Shown piece by piece: positions 22,868 through 31,456 of a DNA stretch of 42,365 bases. Positions within the stretch are counted from its first letter, which is position 1. Every line of letters starts with the position of its first letter. The stretch comes from an uncultured Methanobrevibacter sp. (GTDB taxonomy: Archaea; Methanobacteriota; Methanobacteria; Methanobacteriales; Methanobacteriaceae), in the NCBI GenBank assembly GCA_900319985.1, contig ONQL01000014.1, positions 1-42,365 on the forward strand. The letters run 5' to 3'. The notes below the pieces were generated by a model that searched no databases, was not told where the DNA came from, and worked only from the letters and a program-made list of their open reading frames with translations. Made by a program: the position numbers and the translations under genes.

Positions 22868-23586
22868 TGGAAATAAGATGGTTAGGTCATTCTGCCTTTG
22901 AAATAATCAGTGATGATAATGTTAAAATATTGATTGATCCGTTTATCAGTAATAATCCTGCATGTCAGGTGCCGGTGGAAGATTTAAATCCGGATATAAT
23001 ATTGCTTACTCATGGTCATTCAGACCATTTCGGCGATGCATTGGAAATTTCTAATAATACTAATGCTCCTATAGCTTGTATCCACGAAATTTCACTCTTT
23101 TTAGCAAAACAGGGTATTAGAAATATTAGTATAAATATCGGTGGTTCTTTCATTTTCAGAAACATTAAATTTACAATGCTTGAAGCAAAACATTCTTCAG
23201 ATATTGATATTATGGATGAAACAGTTCCCGGAGGAACTGCTGCAAGCTTTTTGATTACTTTTGAGGATGGCACTAAAATTTTCCATGCTGGTGATACTGG
23301 TTTATTTGGTGATATGAAAACTATTATTGGTGATATTTACAAGCCTGATGTAGCATTGTTGCCTATTGGTGATAAATTTACCATGGGTCCTTTTGAAGCG
23401 GCATTAGCTTCAATGTGGTTAAATCCAAAAGCGGTTATTCCAATGCATTATAATACTTTTCCACCAATAGAGCAAGACCCTGCAATTTTTGCTAATTTTG
23501 TCAGTCAATTTAATCCTAACATTGATGTTGTGGTCATGAATCCTGATGAATATTATGAATATGATCCTGAAGATTATCAGGATTAA
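22867..23586 (+). CDS. UPF0173 metallo-beta-lactamase-fold hydrolase
   Basis: A 239-residue metal-dependent hydrolase of the UlaG-like/UPF0173 group. Ligand motifs seen: the start MEIRWLGHSAFEI, LLTHGHSDHFGD (HxHxDH, near residues 49-54), FHAGDTG, and VIPMHYNTFP. The natural substrate is unknown for this family, although UlaG itself is a lactonase. The start overlaps the previous stop by one base. The end overlaps by 4 bp the end of the convergent rqcH gene. Confidence 0.9.
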   Translation: MEIRWLGHSAFEIISDDNVKILIDPFISNNPACQVPVEDLNPDIILLTHGHSDHFGDALEISNNTNAPIACIHEISLFLAKQGIRNISINIGGSFIFRNIKFTMLEAKHSSDIDIMDETVPGGTAASFLITFEDGTKIFHAGDTGLFGDMKTIIGDIYKPDVALLPIGDKFTMGPFEAALASMWLNPKAVIPMHYNTFPPIEQDPAIFANFVSQFNPNIDVVVMNPDEYYEYDPEDYQD

Positions 23587-25592
23587 TTCCTTTCATATTT
23601 TTTTCTTTGATGATATTCTTCATCAATATCACATTTTCCAGATGGCAGCACTCTGATTATGTCATCCAGATTGATTAAATCATCTTCGTTAATTTTATGC
23701 AATATCTTTTTGGCTATTGCTTCTTTTTTTGTAAATCCTGGTTTCAATACAACGAAATTTTCACTGTGTTTTTCGAGGGATTCAATTGGTCCGGCCATTA
23801 TTCGTTTACCTTCATAGTCAACGATTCCTATGGCTAATTTCACTCTTGCTCCTCGAATGTAATTGCGATGTCCCCGTATAACAAATGAACCTTTCGGCAA
23901 AAATTCCCCTGCTTCGGGTGTTTTTGAAACTTGGTCCGGGTGGACCCAAAATACGTCTTGAGATGTGAAACCTTTTGACCAAGCAGATGAAAATGATGCT
24001 GCAAACTCACCGGATTCTTTAAGGAGATTGTCATTTAATTTATGCCCATTTAATTTTATTGCAGTTGATGTCGCACCATGTATATCTGCATGTAAATAAA
24101 TGTCATTTGGTTCCAGATATTTTTTAACAACACTTTCGTTACTGTTGGCATCTCTGCCTCCAACTACCAAAACTCCCTCTGAGCTTACGAACCATCTTAA
24201 TTTTTCAAACCATTTAAGATTTTTCTTGACTCTCTTTTTTGGAACTGAAATGCTCTCCATTGCAACATCTTTTTTTGCTTTGATTTTTTCAAGTTGTTTT
24301 TTTGTGTTTTCAATAGCTATTAGGGCACCTTTTGTTTTTCTTTTTGCTTTTTTGGCTTTCTCATAATAGTTTTCAGCATTTTCAGGTATTGTTAATTTTG
24401 GGTCGATGTTTATTTTGGTATTGTCTATGTCCAATGTCAAAACGCCTAATTTGTCGATTGATTCATAAATTTGTGCTTCAGCCATTCCCTCTTTTTTAGC
24501 TTTTTTAAGTGTTTTTCCAATTTCTTTAAAAGAGTAGCCTTTACCTCTTGCCGTGTTTACCACATTTATTATATTTTCGATAGTGGTGTAATTAGAATAA
24601 ATTACTTCTCCTTTATGTGTGCTTTCGGTAATTGTCTTGTCAAAATTATCAAGTGTTTCTTGCTGTAACTTCAACCTTTTTTCAAATTTCCCTACCTTTT
24701 TGTTCCAGGCATTTTCTTTCACTGATTTTATGTCTATATTTACTTTTTTGGAATAAAATTCATCGCATGCCTCATTGAAATTGTTATAGTATGTTTTTTC
24801 AAAATCTGCATAATTAATCAAATCAAGTGGCACCACATCTTCTTTTGAATTATTTTTAACGATTTGTGGTTTCACTGAATCATTTTTTAAACTGTCAAAA
24901 AGATTTTTAAGACTGTTGTATAATTCTATGCACTGTTCGTCAGTAATGTCTTTATTTGGAGTATTCTTATCGATTGCTATTTTTTCATTTGTTCTTTTGA
25001 TAATTTCTTCAGCATATAGGCTTCCAAGCCCGTTTCTTGCAAGTGTTCTTACAATATCACTGTCAGAATTATTATCTAATATTTCTTTAAATTCTTTTTG
25101 TGTAACTTTGGTAGGGTTAATTCCTCTTTCTTCTGGAAATATGTACTCTTTTTTAGAACTTATATCTCTATTGCTCCAATGTTTTCTTTTAAGAGGCAAA
25201 ATGATATTGTTCTCATCATCTAAAAGAATAATGTTTCCTTTATCAAAAAGTTCCACAATTACGGTGTAATATTTGTCTTTTTTGACTTTGATTTCAACAA
25301 CACGATCAAAATTATGTTGCTTGACGCTTTCAACATGTGCTCCTTTTATTCTTTTTCTTAAAAGCATGGGGAATGTTGGTGGTGTTGTTGGATTTTCAAG
25401 GGGATATTGGCTAGTGTGAATTCTGGAACCGCATTGCATCACCAAATCAATTCTACCAGTTCCTGGAACGTGAAATCTCATTACAACGATGTCTTTTGTT
25501 GGTTGGAATGATTTATCTACTCTAGCACCACTTAATAAATTATTTAATTCATCACTTATTGTATAAATGTCTACATTGGACATGGGTTTCAT
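23583..25592 (-). CDS. rqcH: RqcH/NEMF-family ribosome quality-control protein
   Basis: A 669-residue NFACT protein. Members bind peptidyl-tRNA on stalled large ribosomal subunits and, in bacteria, add alanine tails; archaeal proteins are thought to act likewise. Order: NFACT-N (SNVDIYTISDELNNLL, DLVMQCGSRIHTSQYP, LARNGLGSLYAEEI), a helix-hairpin-helix region, long coiled-coil arms (about 290-430), then NFACT-R (KLRWFVSSEGVLVVGGRDANSNE and DIYLHADIHGATSTAIK) and a basic end. I chose the ATG at 25592 (MKPMSNVDIYTI), preceded by AAAAGGTG; a start at 25616 would place that site inside the gene. It converges with the UPF0173 gene. Confidence 0.92.
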   Translation of the reverse strand: MKPMSNVDIYTISDELNNLLSGARVDKSFQPTKDIVVMRFHVPGTGRIDLVMQCGSRIHTSQYPLENPTTPPTFPMLLRKRIKGAHVESVKQHNFDRVVEIKVKKDKYYTVIVELFDKGNIILLDDENNIILPLKRKHWSNRDISSKKEYIFPEERGINPTKVTQKEFKEILDNNSDSDIVRTLARNGLGSLYAEEIIKRTNEKIAIDKNTPNKDITDEQCIELYNSLKNLFDSLKNDSVKPQIVKNNSKEDVVPLDLINYADFEKTYYNNFNEACDEFYSKKVNIDIKSVKENAWNKKVGKFEKRLKLQQETLDNFDKTITESTHKGEVIYSNYTTIENIINVVNTARGKGYSFKEIGKTLKKAKKEGMAEAQIYESIDKLGVLTLDIDNTKINIDPKLTIPENAENYYEKAKKAKRKTKGALIAIENTKKQLEKIKAKKDVAMESISVPKKRVKKNLKWFEKLRWFVSSEGVLVVGGRDANSNESVVKKYLEPNDIYLHADIHGATSTAIKLNGHKLNDNLLKESGEFAASFSSAWSKGFTSQDVFWVHPDQVSKTPEAGEFLPKGSFVIRGHRNYIRGARVKLAIGIVDYEGKRIMAGPIESLEKHSENFVVLKPGFTKKEAIAKKILHKINEDDLINLDDIIRVLPSGKCDIDEEYHQRKKYERN

Positions 25593-25676
25593 GGTAAACA
25601 CCTTTTTTTTCATCAATACTTTAATATATTATAATAACTAAAATTATATTAATATATCTAATTAGGGAGGATATCA

Positions 25677-25949
25677 ATGGACACAACTATTAAGGTTACA
25701 AGTATTCATATTGCTGCAGCTCTTGTTGCATCATTAATTTCAACTGCTTTGACATTAGGTTGGCTTGGATTTAAAAATGATATATTTGCAGGATTTATTG
25801 CATTGATTATATTATATTTTGTTGGTCAATTTTGTCAAAAGATGGCTGGAGATGAAATTTCTGGATTTTCTCAATGGTTATGGGATGGAATTTCACCATT
25901 TTTCTTTACTTGGGTTATTTCCTACACACTCTTTGTAATGTATTTATAA
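25677..25949 (+). CDS. Small three-helix membrane protein
   Basis: A 90-residue membrane protein with three hydrophobic segments (about 10-28, 36-54 and 70-89) joined by short loops (KMAGDEISGFSQWLWDG). An excellent GGGAGG ribosome binding site lies at 25665-25670. I think it belongs to a small methanogen-specific family (possibly DUF5379), but I am not sure of the name and no function is known. Its stop overlaps the end of the convergent DUF2070 gene by 6 bp. Confidence 0.75.
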   Translation: MDTTIKVTSIHIAAALVASLISTALTLGWLGFKNDIFAGFIALIILYFVGQFCQKMAGDEISGFSQWLWDGISPFFFTWVISYTLFVMYL

Positions 25950-27758
25950 TCCGAAAAATATCCAAATAAATGCAATTATTAATGAAGTTATTAGTAAAAC
26001 TGGAGCTATAATTTTACTGACTGCAACAACTGAACTGATTGTTGAGATTAGTTCGGTTGAATTTTTTGGACCAAATGTATTTAGATTTTCTATTTTTTCG
26101 GTTCCAGTTCCAACTTCAACTTCTTCTAAATCTTTAATTGCTTCTTTTATACTTTTTTTAACATATTCGATAATTTCAGGTCTTTTAGTAATTCCAACAG
26201 GATTGTATCCTCTTGAAATAGTGTTGACTGTATGGGTATCAGTAGTCATTACTTCAATTTCATCAATTTCTAAATCGTTCACAGCTTCCATTATCTCCTG
26301 TCTAAATCCAACTTCCATATTGTTGGAATCAAATAAAACATAAGCTGTTCTTTGATTATTTACTTCTATAATCATTGTTTTTATGCCGCTTTCCCCAATT
26401 CCTTCCTGTTTATTAAGTGTATCCATGGTGCTTTGCCAGCATCCAATTTTTACGCTTGTTTTATTTTGATCTGTCTTAATTTTATCAATTACGTCAATCA
26501 AATAGAATACTTCAGCATTTCCTGGCAAAACTTCTCCGCTTTCAGGTGCAAAAGAGTTATGACAATCAACAATTATTGAATCTTTAACAGAGCATTTGTT
26601 TCTGCTTTGAGCCATCATTGTTAGTCCAACGCCAAATTCAATGTCATCGCTGCCCTCTGGTGCAAATGTTGATAATATCACCATACCTTCATTGAAAAAT
26701 TGAACTCCTATGTTTGCTGTTTGCGCATTGTATCTTACAAATTCGCTTGCGCTAGGTTTATATTCAACTTTTTCCAATCCTTTTTTGACCACAGTTTCGA
26801 TTTTATCTATTTCAGAAACTGCAATTGGGTTGAAATCGTGAGTTGATGGTCCATGTGCGACCATGGTGAAGTGATCGAATTTATTTGCAAGAATTGTCGG
26901 CATATTTGATCCTCCAAGGTCTCCAAGTGGTCCTGGATGGACAGATGGTGAAATAAATAATGCTTTTATTCCTTTTTCAGTCTTGAAACTAACAAATGTA
27001 ACTACTGTATCAATAGCTTCACTCATATTTTCAAACAGTCCTTCAAGAGAATTTGAACCTTCGTTCATGTGTGCAATGAATAAACTTAATAAATCTAAAA
27101 CGCCAATTCCCAAGTTTTTCTTAAATGGGGAAGCTATTATTGTGATAAATGCATAAATTGCTAAGACAAATATTATTCCTGCAATCAATGCTTTTAATGT
27201 AATTTGTATAATTATAGGTCCTAAAAAACTAGTGTCAGTTACTAAAAATGTAATGAGAATGTACATTGCCAATATGAGTACTGGTTGGATTAATGCCACC
27301 GCAACTGCTTTTGTGAATCTCATCTTTGAAGTGGCCCAAAATACTAATGTGTTGAATCCATATATCAAAACACAACCGAATAATAGTGAGTTTAAAAAGA
27401 TATCCAAATTTAGGATTCTTGAAATTACTCCTCCAATAAGTAATATGATGCATAATATGGTCATTGAAAGTGCAGACAAAAACATAGAATGCTTTATTTT
27501 AACGTTTATACCATCCAGTATACTTATAATCTGCTGATTAAGTGCACCACTCATAATTGATGTAATGCCGATAATCATTAAAAAATAAATTCCACCATAA
27601 AAAATTTCTTCTAGAATGCTATGGCTTATGGAATCAATTAAAAAATATAATGATCCGGTTAGGGTACTTATTAATACCATTCCAATTATGGAAAATTTTA
27701 TTTTTGGCAGGGTGGTTATATATTTTGAAAGTCCTGCAACGCTACTCATACTTGACAT
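25944..27758 (-). CDS. DUF2070-family multi-pass membrane protein
   Basis: A 604-residue archaeal membrane protein. The N-terminal 225 residues hold seven or so transmembrane helices, followed by a large soluble domain and a final hydrophobic anchor (SVVAVSKIIAPVLLITSLII...). The soluble part shows the DUF2070 signatures SPSVHPGPLGDLGGSNMP, VAHGPSTHDFNP, IVDCHNSFAPESGEV and DTHTVNT. The clustered His/Asp/Asn suggest a metal-binding or hydrolase-like site, though no reaction is known. The start is MSSMSSVAG at 27758 with AGGAT upstream; a second in-frame Met lies three codons on. Orientation convergent with the small membrane protein. Confidence 0.88.
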   Translation of the reverse strand: MSSMSSVAGLSKYITTLPKIKFSIIGMVLISTLTGSLYFLIDSISHSILEEIFYGGIYFLMIIGITSIMSGALNQQIISILDGINVKIKHSMFLSALSMTILCIILLIGGVISRILNLDIFLNSLLFGCVLIYGFNTLVFWATSKMRFTKAVAVALIQPVLILAMYILITFLVTDTSFLGPIIIQITLKALIAGIIFVLAIYAFITIIASPFKKNLGIGVLDLLSLFIAHMNEGSNSLEGLFENMSEAIDTVVTFVSFKTEKGIKALFISPSVHPGPLGDLGGSNMPTILANKFDHFTMVAHGPSTHDFNPIAVSEIDKIETVVKKGLEKVEYKPSASEFVRYNAQTANIGVQFFNEGMVILSTFAPEGSDDIEFGVGLTMMAQSRNKCSVKDSIIVDCHNSFAPESGEVLPGNAEVFYLIDVIDKIKTDQNKTSVKIGCWQSTMDTLNKQEGIGESGIKTMIIEVNNQRTAYVLFDSNNMEVGFRQEIMEAVNDLEIDEIEVMTTDTHTVNTISRGYNPVGITKRPEIIEYVKKSIKEAIKDLEEVEVGTGTEKIENLNTFGPKNSTELISTISSVVAVSKIIAPVLLITSLIIAFIWIFFGL

Positions 27759-28148
27759 AAATAGATTATCCTATTATTTTTAATGTTCATATAAAAATTT
27801 AGTCATAACAAATATATTAAATTTATCGAATTATAATCATTATTCGCAATGACACAAGAAATTAATATGAAGTTTAGTCTAATAAATTAGTTATATTGAT
27901 GTGGATCATTTTCAGTTTTTAATCAAAAGGTTTCAATCATTGAATTGCATATGAAAATCTTATGATGTTTGGTATTTTTAACAATATTATGATATTTTTA
28001 GTCAAAAAATCAAATCATAGGAAAAATATTATTATCCTATCCTTTTTTTGCTAAAAGCTTTTATAATTGATTAAATAAAAATGAATATATCTTAAATAAT
28101 TTTTTTGATATTATTTTAGATTTTCTAACGAATGTGGAGGAATAATTA
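27759..28148. other. Intergenic region with orphan hairpin-T-run element
   Basis: About 390 AT-rich bases between the divergent DUF2070 and repeat-adhesin genes. No convincing gene. A hairpin (ATAGGA...TCCTAT, 28017-28040) followed by CCTTTTTTT looks like a terminator without an upstream gene; a TATA-like AAATATATTAAA near 27808 could start a small transcript of about 200 bases ending there (inference). Confidence 0.4.
28017..28049 (+). terminator. Orphan hairpin terminator
   Basis: A 6-bp stem (ATAGGA / TCCTAT) with a 12-base loop, then two C and seven T. No gene ends here, so it may finish an unannotated small RNA or sit in the leader of the adhesin gene. Confidence 0.4.
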
Positions 28149-30290
28149 ATGAAGAAATATATGCTTATACTTTCAGTTATGCTTATTTCTTTACTTGCTG
28201 TTGGTGCAGTAAGTGCTTCGGATAATAATATCACTAATGATGTATTTTCTTCAGTTAAAGATTCCAATATTGATAATCAAATAGCTGTCGAGGAAATAAA
28301 TGATTTGGAAAACAAATCATTGACAACTGAGATAGGAAGTATTGTTGAAGAAAACATATCTGATGATATAAATAATCAATCAACTGAAAATGGTGTGAAC
28401 GGTATTGATACGACTGTAAATGTTATTGAAGATACTAACCCTAGTAAAATTAAATCTGTTCCGACCAAAGTTAATGTTGACAATGTCCTTGGCGCTGAAC
28501 AAGGTATTGTTGTTTTAAGTGACGAAAATGGAGCTTTTAATTTTAATTTCACAGAATTTTTCAATAATTTCAACTTTGATATGTGGAATTTGAATGGTAC
28601 TGGTTTCAATTTCACTGGTTTGAATCTCACTGGTGCCTTTGATAATTGGAATGTTTCTAGTTTATTATCTGGTTTCAATTTCACTGGTTTGAATCTCACT
28701 GGTATTTTTGACAATTTTAATATTACTGATTTTTTAAATAAACTGAACTTCACTGAATTATTTAAAAATTGGAATATTACTGGATTTTTAGATAACTTTA
28801 ACTTTACCAATATATTGAGTGGTTTGAATATTACTGGATTTTTAGATAACTTTAACTTTACCAATATATTGAGTGGTTTGAATATTACCGGATTTTTAGA
28901 TAAATTGAATTTCACTGAATTTTTCAATAATTGGAATGTTACTGAATTTTTAGATAACTTTAACTTTACTAAGGTATTTAGTGGTTGGAATATTACTGGA
29001 TTTTTAGATAATTTCAATTTCACTGAATTATTGGGTGGTTTGAATATTACTGGATTTTTAGAAAATTTAAATGTTACTGGATTTTTAGATAATTTCAACT
29101 TTACTGAGTTTATAAATGGTCTGAATATTACCGAACTTTTAAATGTTACTAAATATTTAGATAATTTCAATTTCACTGAATTTATAAGTGGTTTAAATAT
29201 TACTGAATTTTTAGATAACTTGAACTTCACAGAATTATTTAAAGGCTGGAATATTACTGAACTTTTCGATAATTTGAACTTTACTGCGTTATTGGATAAG
29301 TTAAATCTTACTGGATTTTTAGATAACTTTAACTTCACTGAGTTTATAACTGGTTTGAATATTACTGGATTTTTAGATAATTTGAACTTTACTGAGTTAT
29401 TTAATAAGTTAAATGTTACTGGATTTTTAGATAATTTGAACTTTACTGAGTTATTTAATAAGTTAAATATTACTGGATTTTTAGATAATTTGAACTTTAC
29501 TGAGTTATTTAATAAGTTAAGTATCACTGGTTTATTGGATAATATTACTAAATTCTTCAATATCACCGGTATCCTTGATAATATTACTAAATTCTTTAAC
29601 ATCACTGGTATCATTGATAATATTATTGACTTTATCAAAGATTTCGATATCTCTAAATTAATAAACATTACACAAATTAAAGAGGCTATTGAAAATGCTG
29701 AAAAGGCAATATTGGGCATGAAGTCCCAAACTGTTGTTTATGCTAATGATTTAAGTGTTGTTTATTTAAACAGCAAAAAGATGGTTATTACTTTAAGAGA
29801 TTATGAAGCTAATCTTGTAAGTGGTAAAACACTTCATGTTGTACTTAATGATAAAACCTATAGTGGGGTTACTGATTCTGCAGGTCAAATATCAATTACA
29901 GTTCCAAAGAATTTAAAACCAAAAACATATTATGCAACTGTTACATTTGCAGGTGATCTTGCTTATGGTAGTTCAATTAGGGATGTTAAAGTTGTAGTTG
30001 CTAAAGGAACTCCGAAATTAACTGCTAAATCAAAAGCATTTAAACGTACTGTTAAAGTCAAAAAGTTCACAATAACTTTGAAAAATCATAAAAATCAAGT
30101 TATTAAAAATGCTAAAGTTACTATTAAAGTGAAAGGCAAAACCTATACTGCTAAAACCAATAGTAAAGGTAAAGCAACCTTTAAAATTACCAAATTAACT
30201 AAAAAAGGTAGTTTTAAATCTGTTATAACCTATAAAGGTAATTCTCTCTATAAAAAAGTAACTAAATCTGTGATAATTAAAATTAAGTAG
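28149..30290 (+). CDS. Adhesin-like surface protein with N-glycosylation-sequon repeat array
   Basis: A 713-residue secreted protein. Signal peptide MKKYMLILSVMLISLLAVGAVSAS; a Ser/Asn/Asp-rich stretch to about 130; then residues about 132-520 form a repeat of nine residues (pairs make an 18-residue unit such as NITGFLDNLNFTELFNKL). Almost every nine-residue unit starts with Asn-x-Thr, giving about 42 sequons. Two Ig-like domains follow (about 525-620 and 623-713), ending in KGNSLYKKVTKSVIIKIK, the usual C-terminus of Methanobrevibacter adhesin-like proteins. No pseudomurein-binding repeat or membrane anchor is seen, so attachment is unclear. GGAGGAATAATTA precedes the ATG. Function is probably surface adhesion or a glycosylated coat (inference). 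Confidence 0.92.
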   Translation: MKKYMLILSVMLISLLAVGAVSASDNNITNDVFSSVKDSNIDNQIAVEEINDLENKSLTTEIGSIVEENISDDINNQSTENGVNGIDTTVNVIEDTNPSKIKSVPTKVNVDNVLGAEQGIVVLSDENGAFNFNFTEFFNNFNFDMWNLNGTGFNFTGLNLTGAFDNWNVSSLLSGFNFTGLNLTGIFDNFNITDFLNKLNFTELFKNWNITGFLDNFNFTNILSGLNITGFLDNFNFTNILSGLNITGFLDKLNFTEFFNNWNVTEFLDNFNFTKVFSGWNITGFLDNFNFTELLGGLNITGFLENLNVTGFLDNFNFTEFINGLNITELLNVTKYLDNFNFTEFISGLNITEFLDNLNFTELFKGWNITELFDNLNFTALLDKLNLTGFLDNFNFTEFITGLNITGFLDNLNFTELFNKLNVTGFLDNLNFTELFNKLNITGFLDNLNFTELFNKLSITGLLDNITKFFNITGILDNITKFFNITGIIDNIIDFIKDFDISKLINITQIKEAIENAEKAILGMKSQTVVYANDLSVVYLNSKKMVITLRDYEANLVSGKTLHVVLNDKTYSGVTDSAGQISITVPKNLKPKTYYATVTFAGDLAYGSSIRDVKVVVAKGTPKLTAKSKAFKRTVKVKKFTITLKNHKNQVIKNAKVTIKVKGKTYTAKTNSKGKATFKITKLTKKGSFKSVITYKGNSLYKKVTKSVIIKIK
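28540..29660 (+). repeat. 54-bp tandem repeat array encoding N-x-T units
   Basis: DNA-level repeats of 54 bp. Copies 28773-28826 and 28827-28880 are identical. Copies 29358-29411, 29412-29465 and 29466-29519 are nearly identical (ATT/GTT change in codon two). Older copies have diverged mostly at third positions. Toward the end the units shorten. This indicates expansion by slippage or unequal recombination. Confidence 0.9.
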
Positions 30291-30598
30291 ATTTAATATA
30301 TACTTTGAAACAGTATTGAAGCAATGTTTTTAAATCATATGTGATTTGGATAAACATTGCTCATCTTATTTTTTTCTATTTTTTTTAGTGCATATTTCCA
30401 TCAAAATGTGATGCTTTTTTTTGAGTTTATTGTTATAATGAAAATATCATTCACTTAAAATTAAAATAAATTCTAAAATGGCAAAATTATTGGTGCTTTT
30501 TTTTTGAGTATTTGTGGTTTTATTTGTAATTGGGGTTTACGGTTAATTGTGGAATTTAAAATTAACAATTAAATATTAAGATTGATAAATTATAAATT
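30291..30598. other. Intergenic region between adhesin and channel-like gene
   Basis: About 308 bases holding the long hairpin described above, T-runs, and an A/T-rich stretch that probably holds the promoter of the gene starting at 30599. I see no coding frame worth calling. Confidence 0.5.
30320..30390 (+). terminator. Long structured 3' hairpin after the repeat adhesin
   Basis: AGCAATGTTT (30320-30329) pairs perfectly with AAACATTGCT (30352-30361); inside it AAATCA pairs with TGATTT around a TATG loop. A T-rich tract (CTTATTTTTTTCTATTTTTTTT) follows. Likely terminator or stabilising 3' structure. Confidence 0.65.
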
Positions 30599-31393
30599 AT
30601 GGAAATTTTTAGTATTGTGTATGAATTCACTATTTCAATTTTAATATTTGGCGTGATATTCGTAGCTGGAAAATTTATTTATAAAAAATTAAAGGACAGC
30701 AAAAGTAGGTTTTTTAATCCTCTCGAATATTTTCCTGAAGAAGAAGTTCAAACATTAAAACAAGTTTTTTACTTGGTAATGATGTTAATTTTCTTTGTTT
30801 TCATTTTATACCTAATTATAGTTCCTGGAAATGATTTTGTAGGGGTTGCTGTCGCACAAATGCTCGTATCATTATATGTTGCTTTTACTTTGGATTATAG
30901 TTCCTGGAAAAATAGAATATTATTTTTCCTGTTAATACCTTATGAGTCTATCGCGCTTTTTGTTTTTAATGAATCTATTACTCTATTGCCTCTTTATGCA
31001 ATGCATGTTATTGTTTATGCATATTTGATGAAGGTGTATTTTGATAAATTTAGACAATATACTGAAACAAACAGTCTGGGGATTACTATTATTCTTTTAT
31101 TCTCCATTATTTTTGCTAGTTTCCTTGTAACATGTGTTGCAGAAAGTGTTGATCCTTTAAGTGCACTTGTTATGGTTTCAAATGCATTTACAAGTAACGG
31201 TTATGCGATACTTGGAAGTACTGGTGTTGGTAAACTGACTGCATTGGTTTTGGTTTGGGGAGGATATACCATATCTGGTGTAGGTACTGCAACGTTAACT
31301 GCTGCAATTTTATCAAGACATCATAAAAAACGTGAAATTGAATTAAACAAACGTTTGGATGAATTGGAATCATTAATTAAAAATAATAAATAA
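30599..31393 (+). CDS. Multi-pass membrane protein resembling a cation channel pore
   Basis: A 264-residue protein with about seven hydrophobic segments (roughly 4-27, 57-77, 80-100, 106-122, 126-147, 158-180 and 208-235). Between the last two lies SNAFTSNGYAILGSTGVGKL, which follows the pattern of a potassium-channel P-loop: pore helix, then T-T-V-G-Y-G replaced by T-S-N-G-Y-A, then a 'GK' start of the inner helix. The inner helix has a Gly hinge (VWGGYTISGVGTATL). The tail (KKREIELNKRLDELESLIKN) predicts a coiled coil, as used to assemble tetrameric channels. Function as an ion channel is an inference; ion selectivity is not predictable because the filter is not standard. There is no clear ribosome binding site. 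A hairpin terminator follows. Confidence 0.7.
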   Translation: MEIFSIVYEFTISILIFGVIFVAGKFIYKKLKDSKSRFFNPLEYFPEEEVQTLKQVFYLVMMLIFFVFILYLIIVPGNDFVGVAVAQMLVSLYVAFTLDYSSWKNRILFFLLIPYESIALFVFNESITLLPLYAMHVIVYAYLMKVYFDKFRQYTETNSLGITIILLFSIIFASFLVTCVAESVDPLSALVMVSNAFTSNGYAILGSTGVGKLTALVLVWGGYTISGVGTATLTAAILSRHHKKREIELNKRLDELESLIKNNK

Positions 31394-31426
31394 GATATGG
31401 ATTACCATGGTTCCATATCCTTTTTT
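31394..31426 (+). terminator. Hairpin terminator after the channel-like gene
   Basis: GATATGGA (31394-31401) and TCCATATC (31412-31419) form an 8-bp stem with a 10-base loop, followed by CTTTTTT. Confidence 0.7.
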
Positions 31427-31456
31427 CCTATTTTTTGATATTCAGGCATGTATGCA

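Noticed and set aside
28540..29660. The 54-bp repeat array as a CRISPR
   Set aside because: There are no unique spacers; the repeats are contiguous, in frame and protein coding.
28376..29719. Long 447-codon reading frame on the minus strand opposite the adhesin repeats
   Set aside because: It mirrors the 54-bp repeat on the coding strand; the encoded KLSKNPVIF-type repetition is the complement of LDNLNFTE units and it has no start signals.
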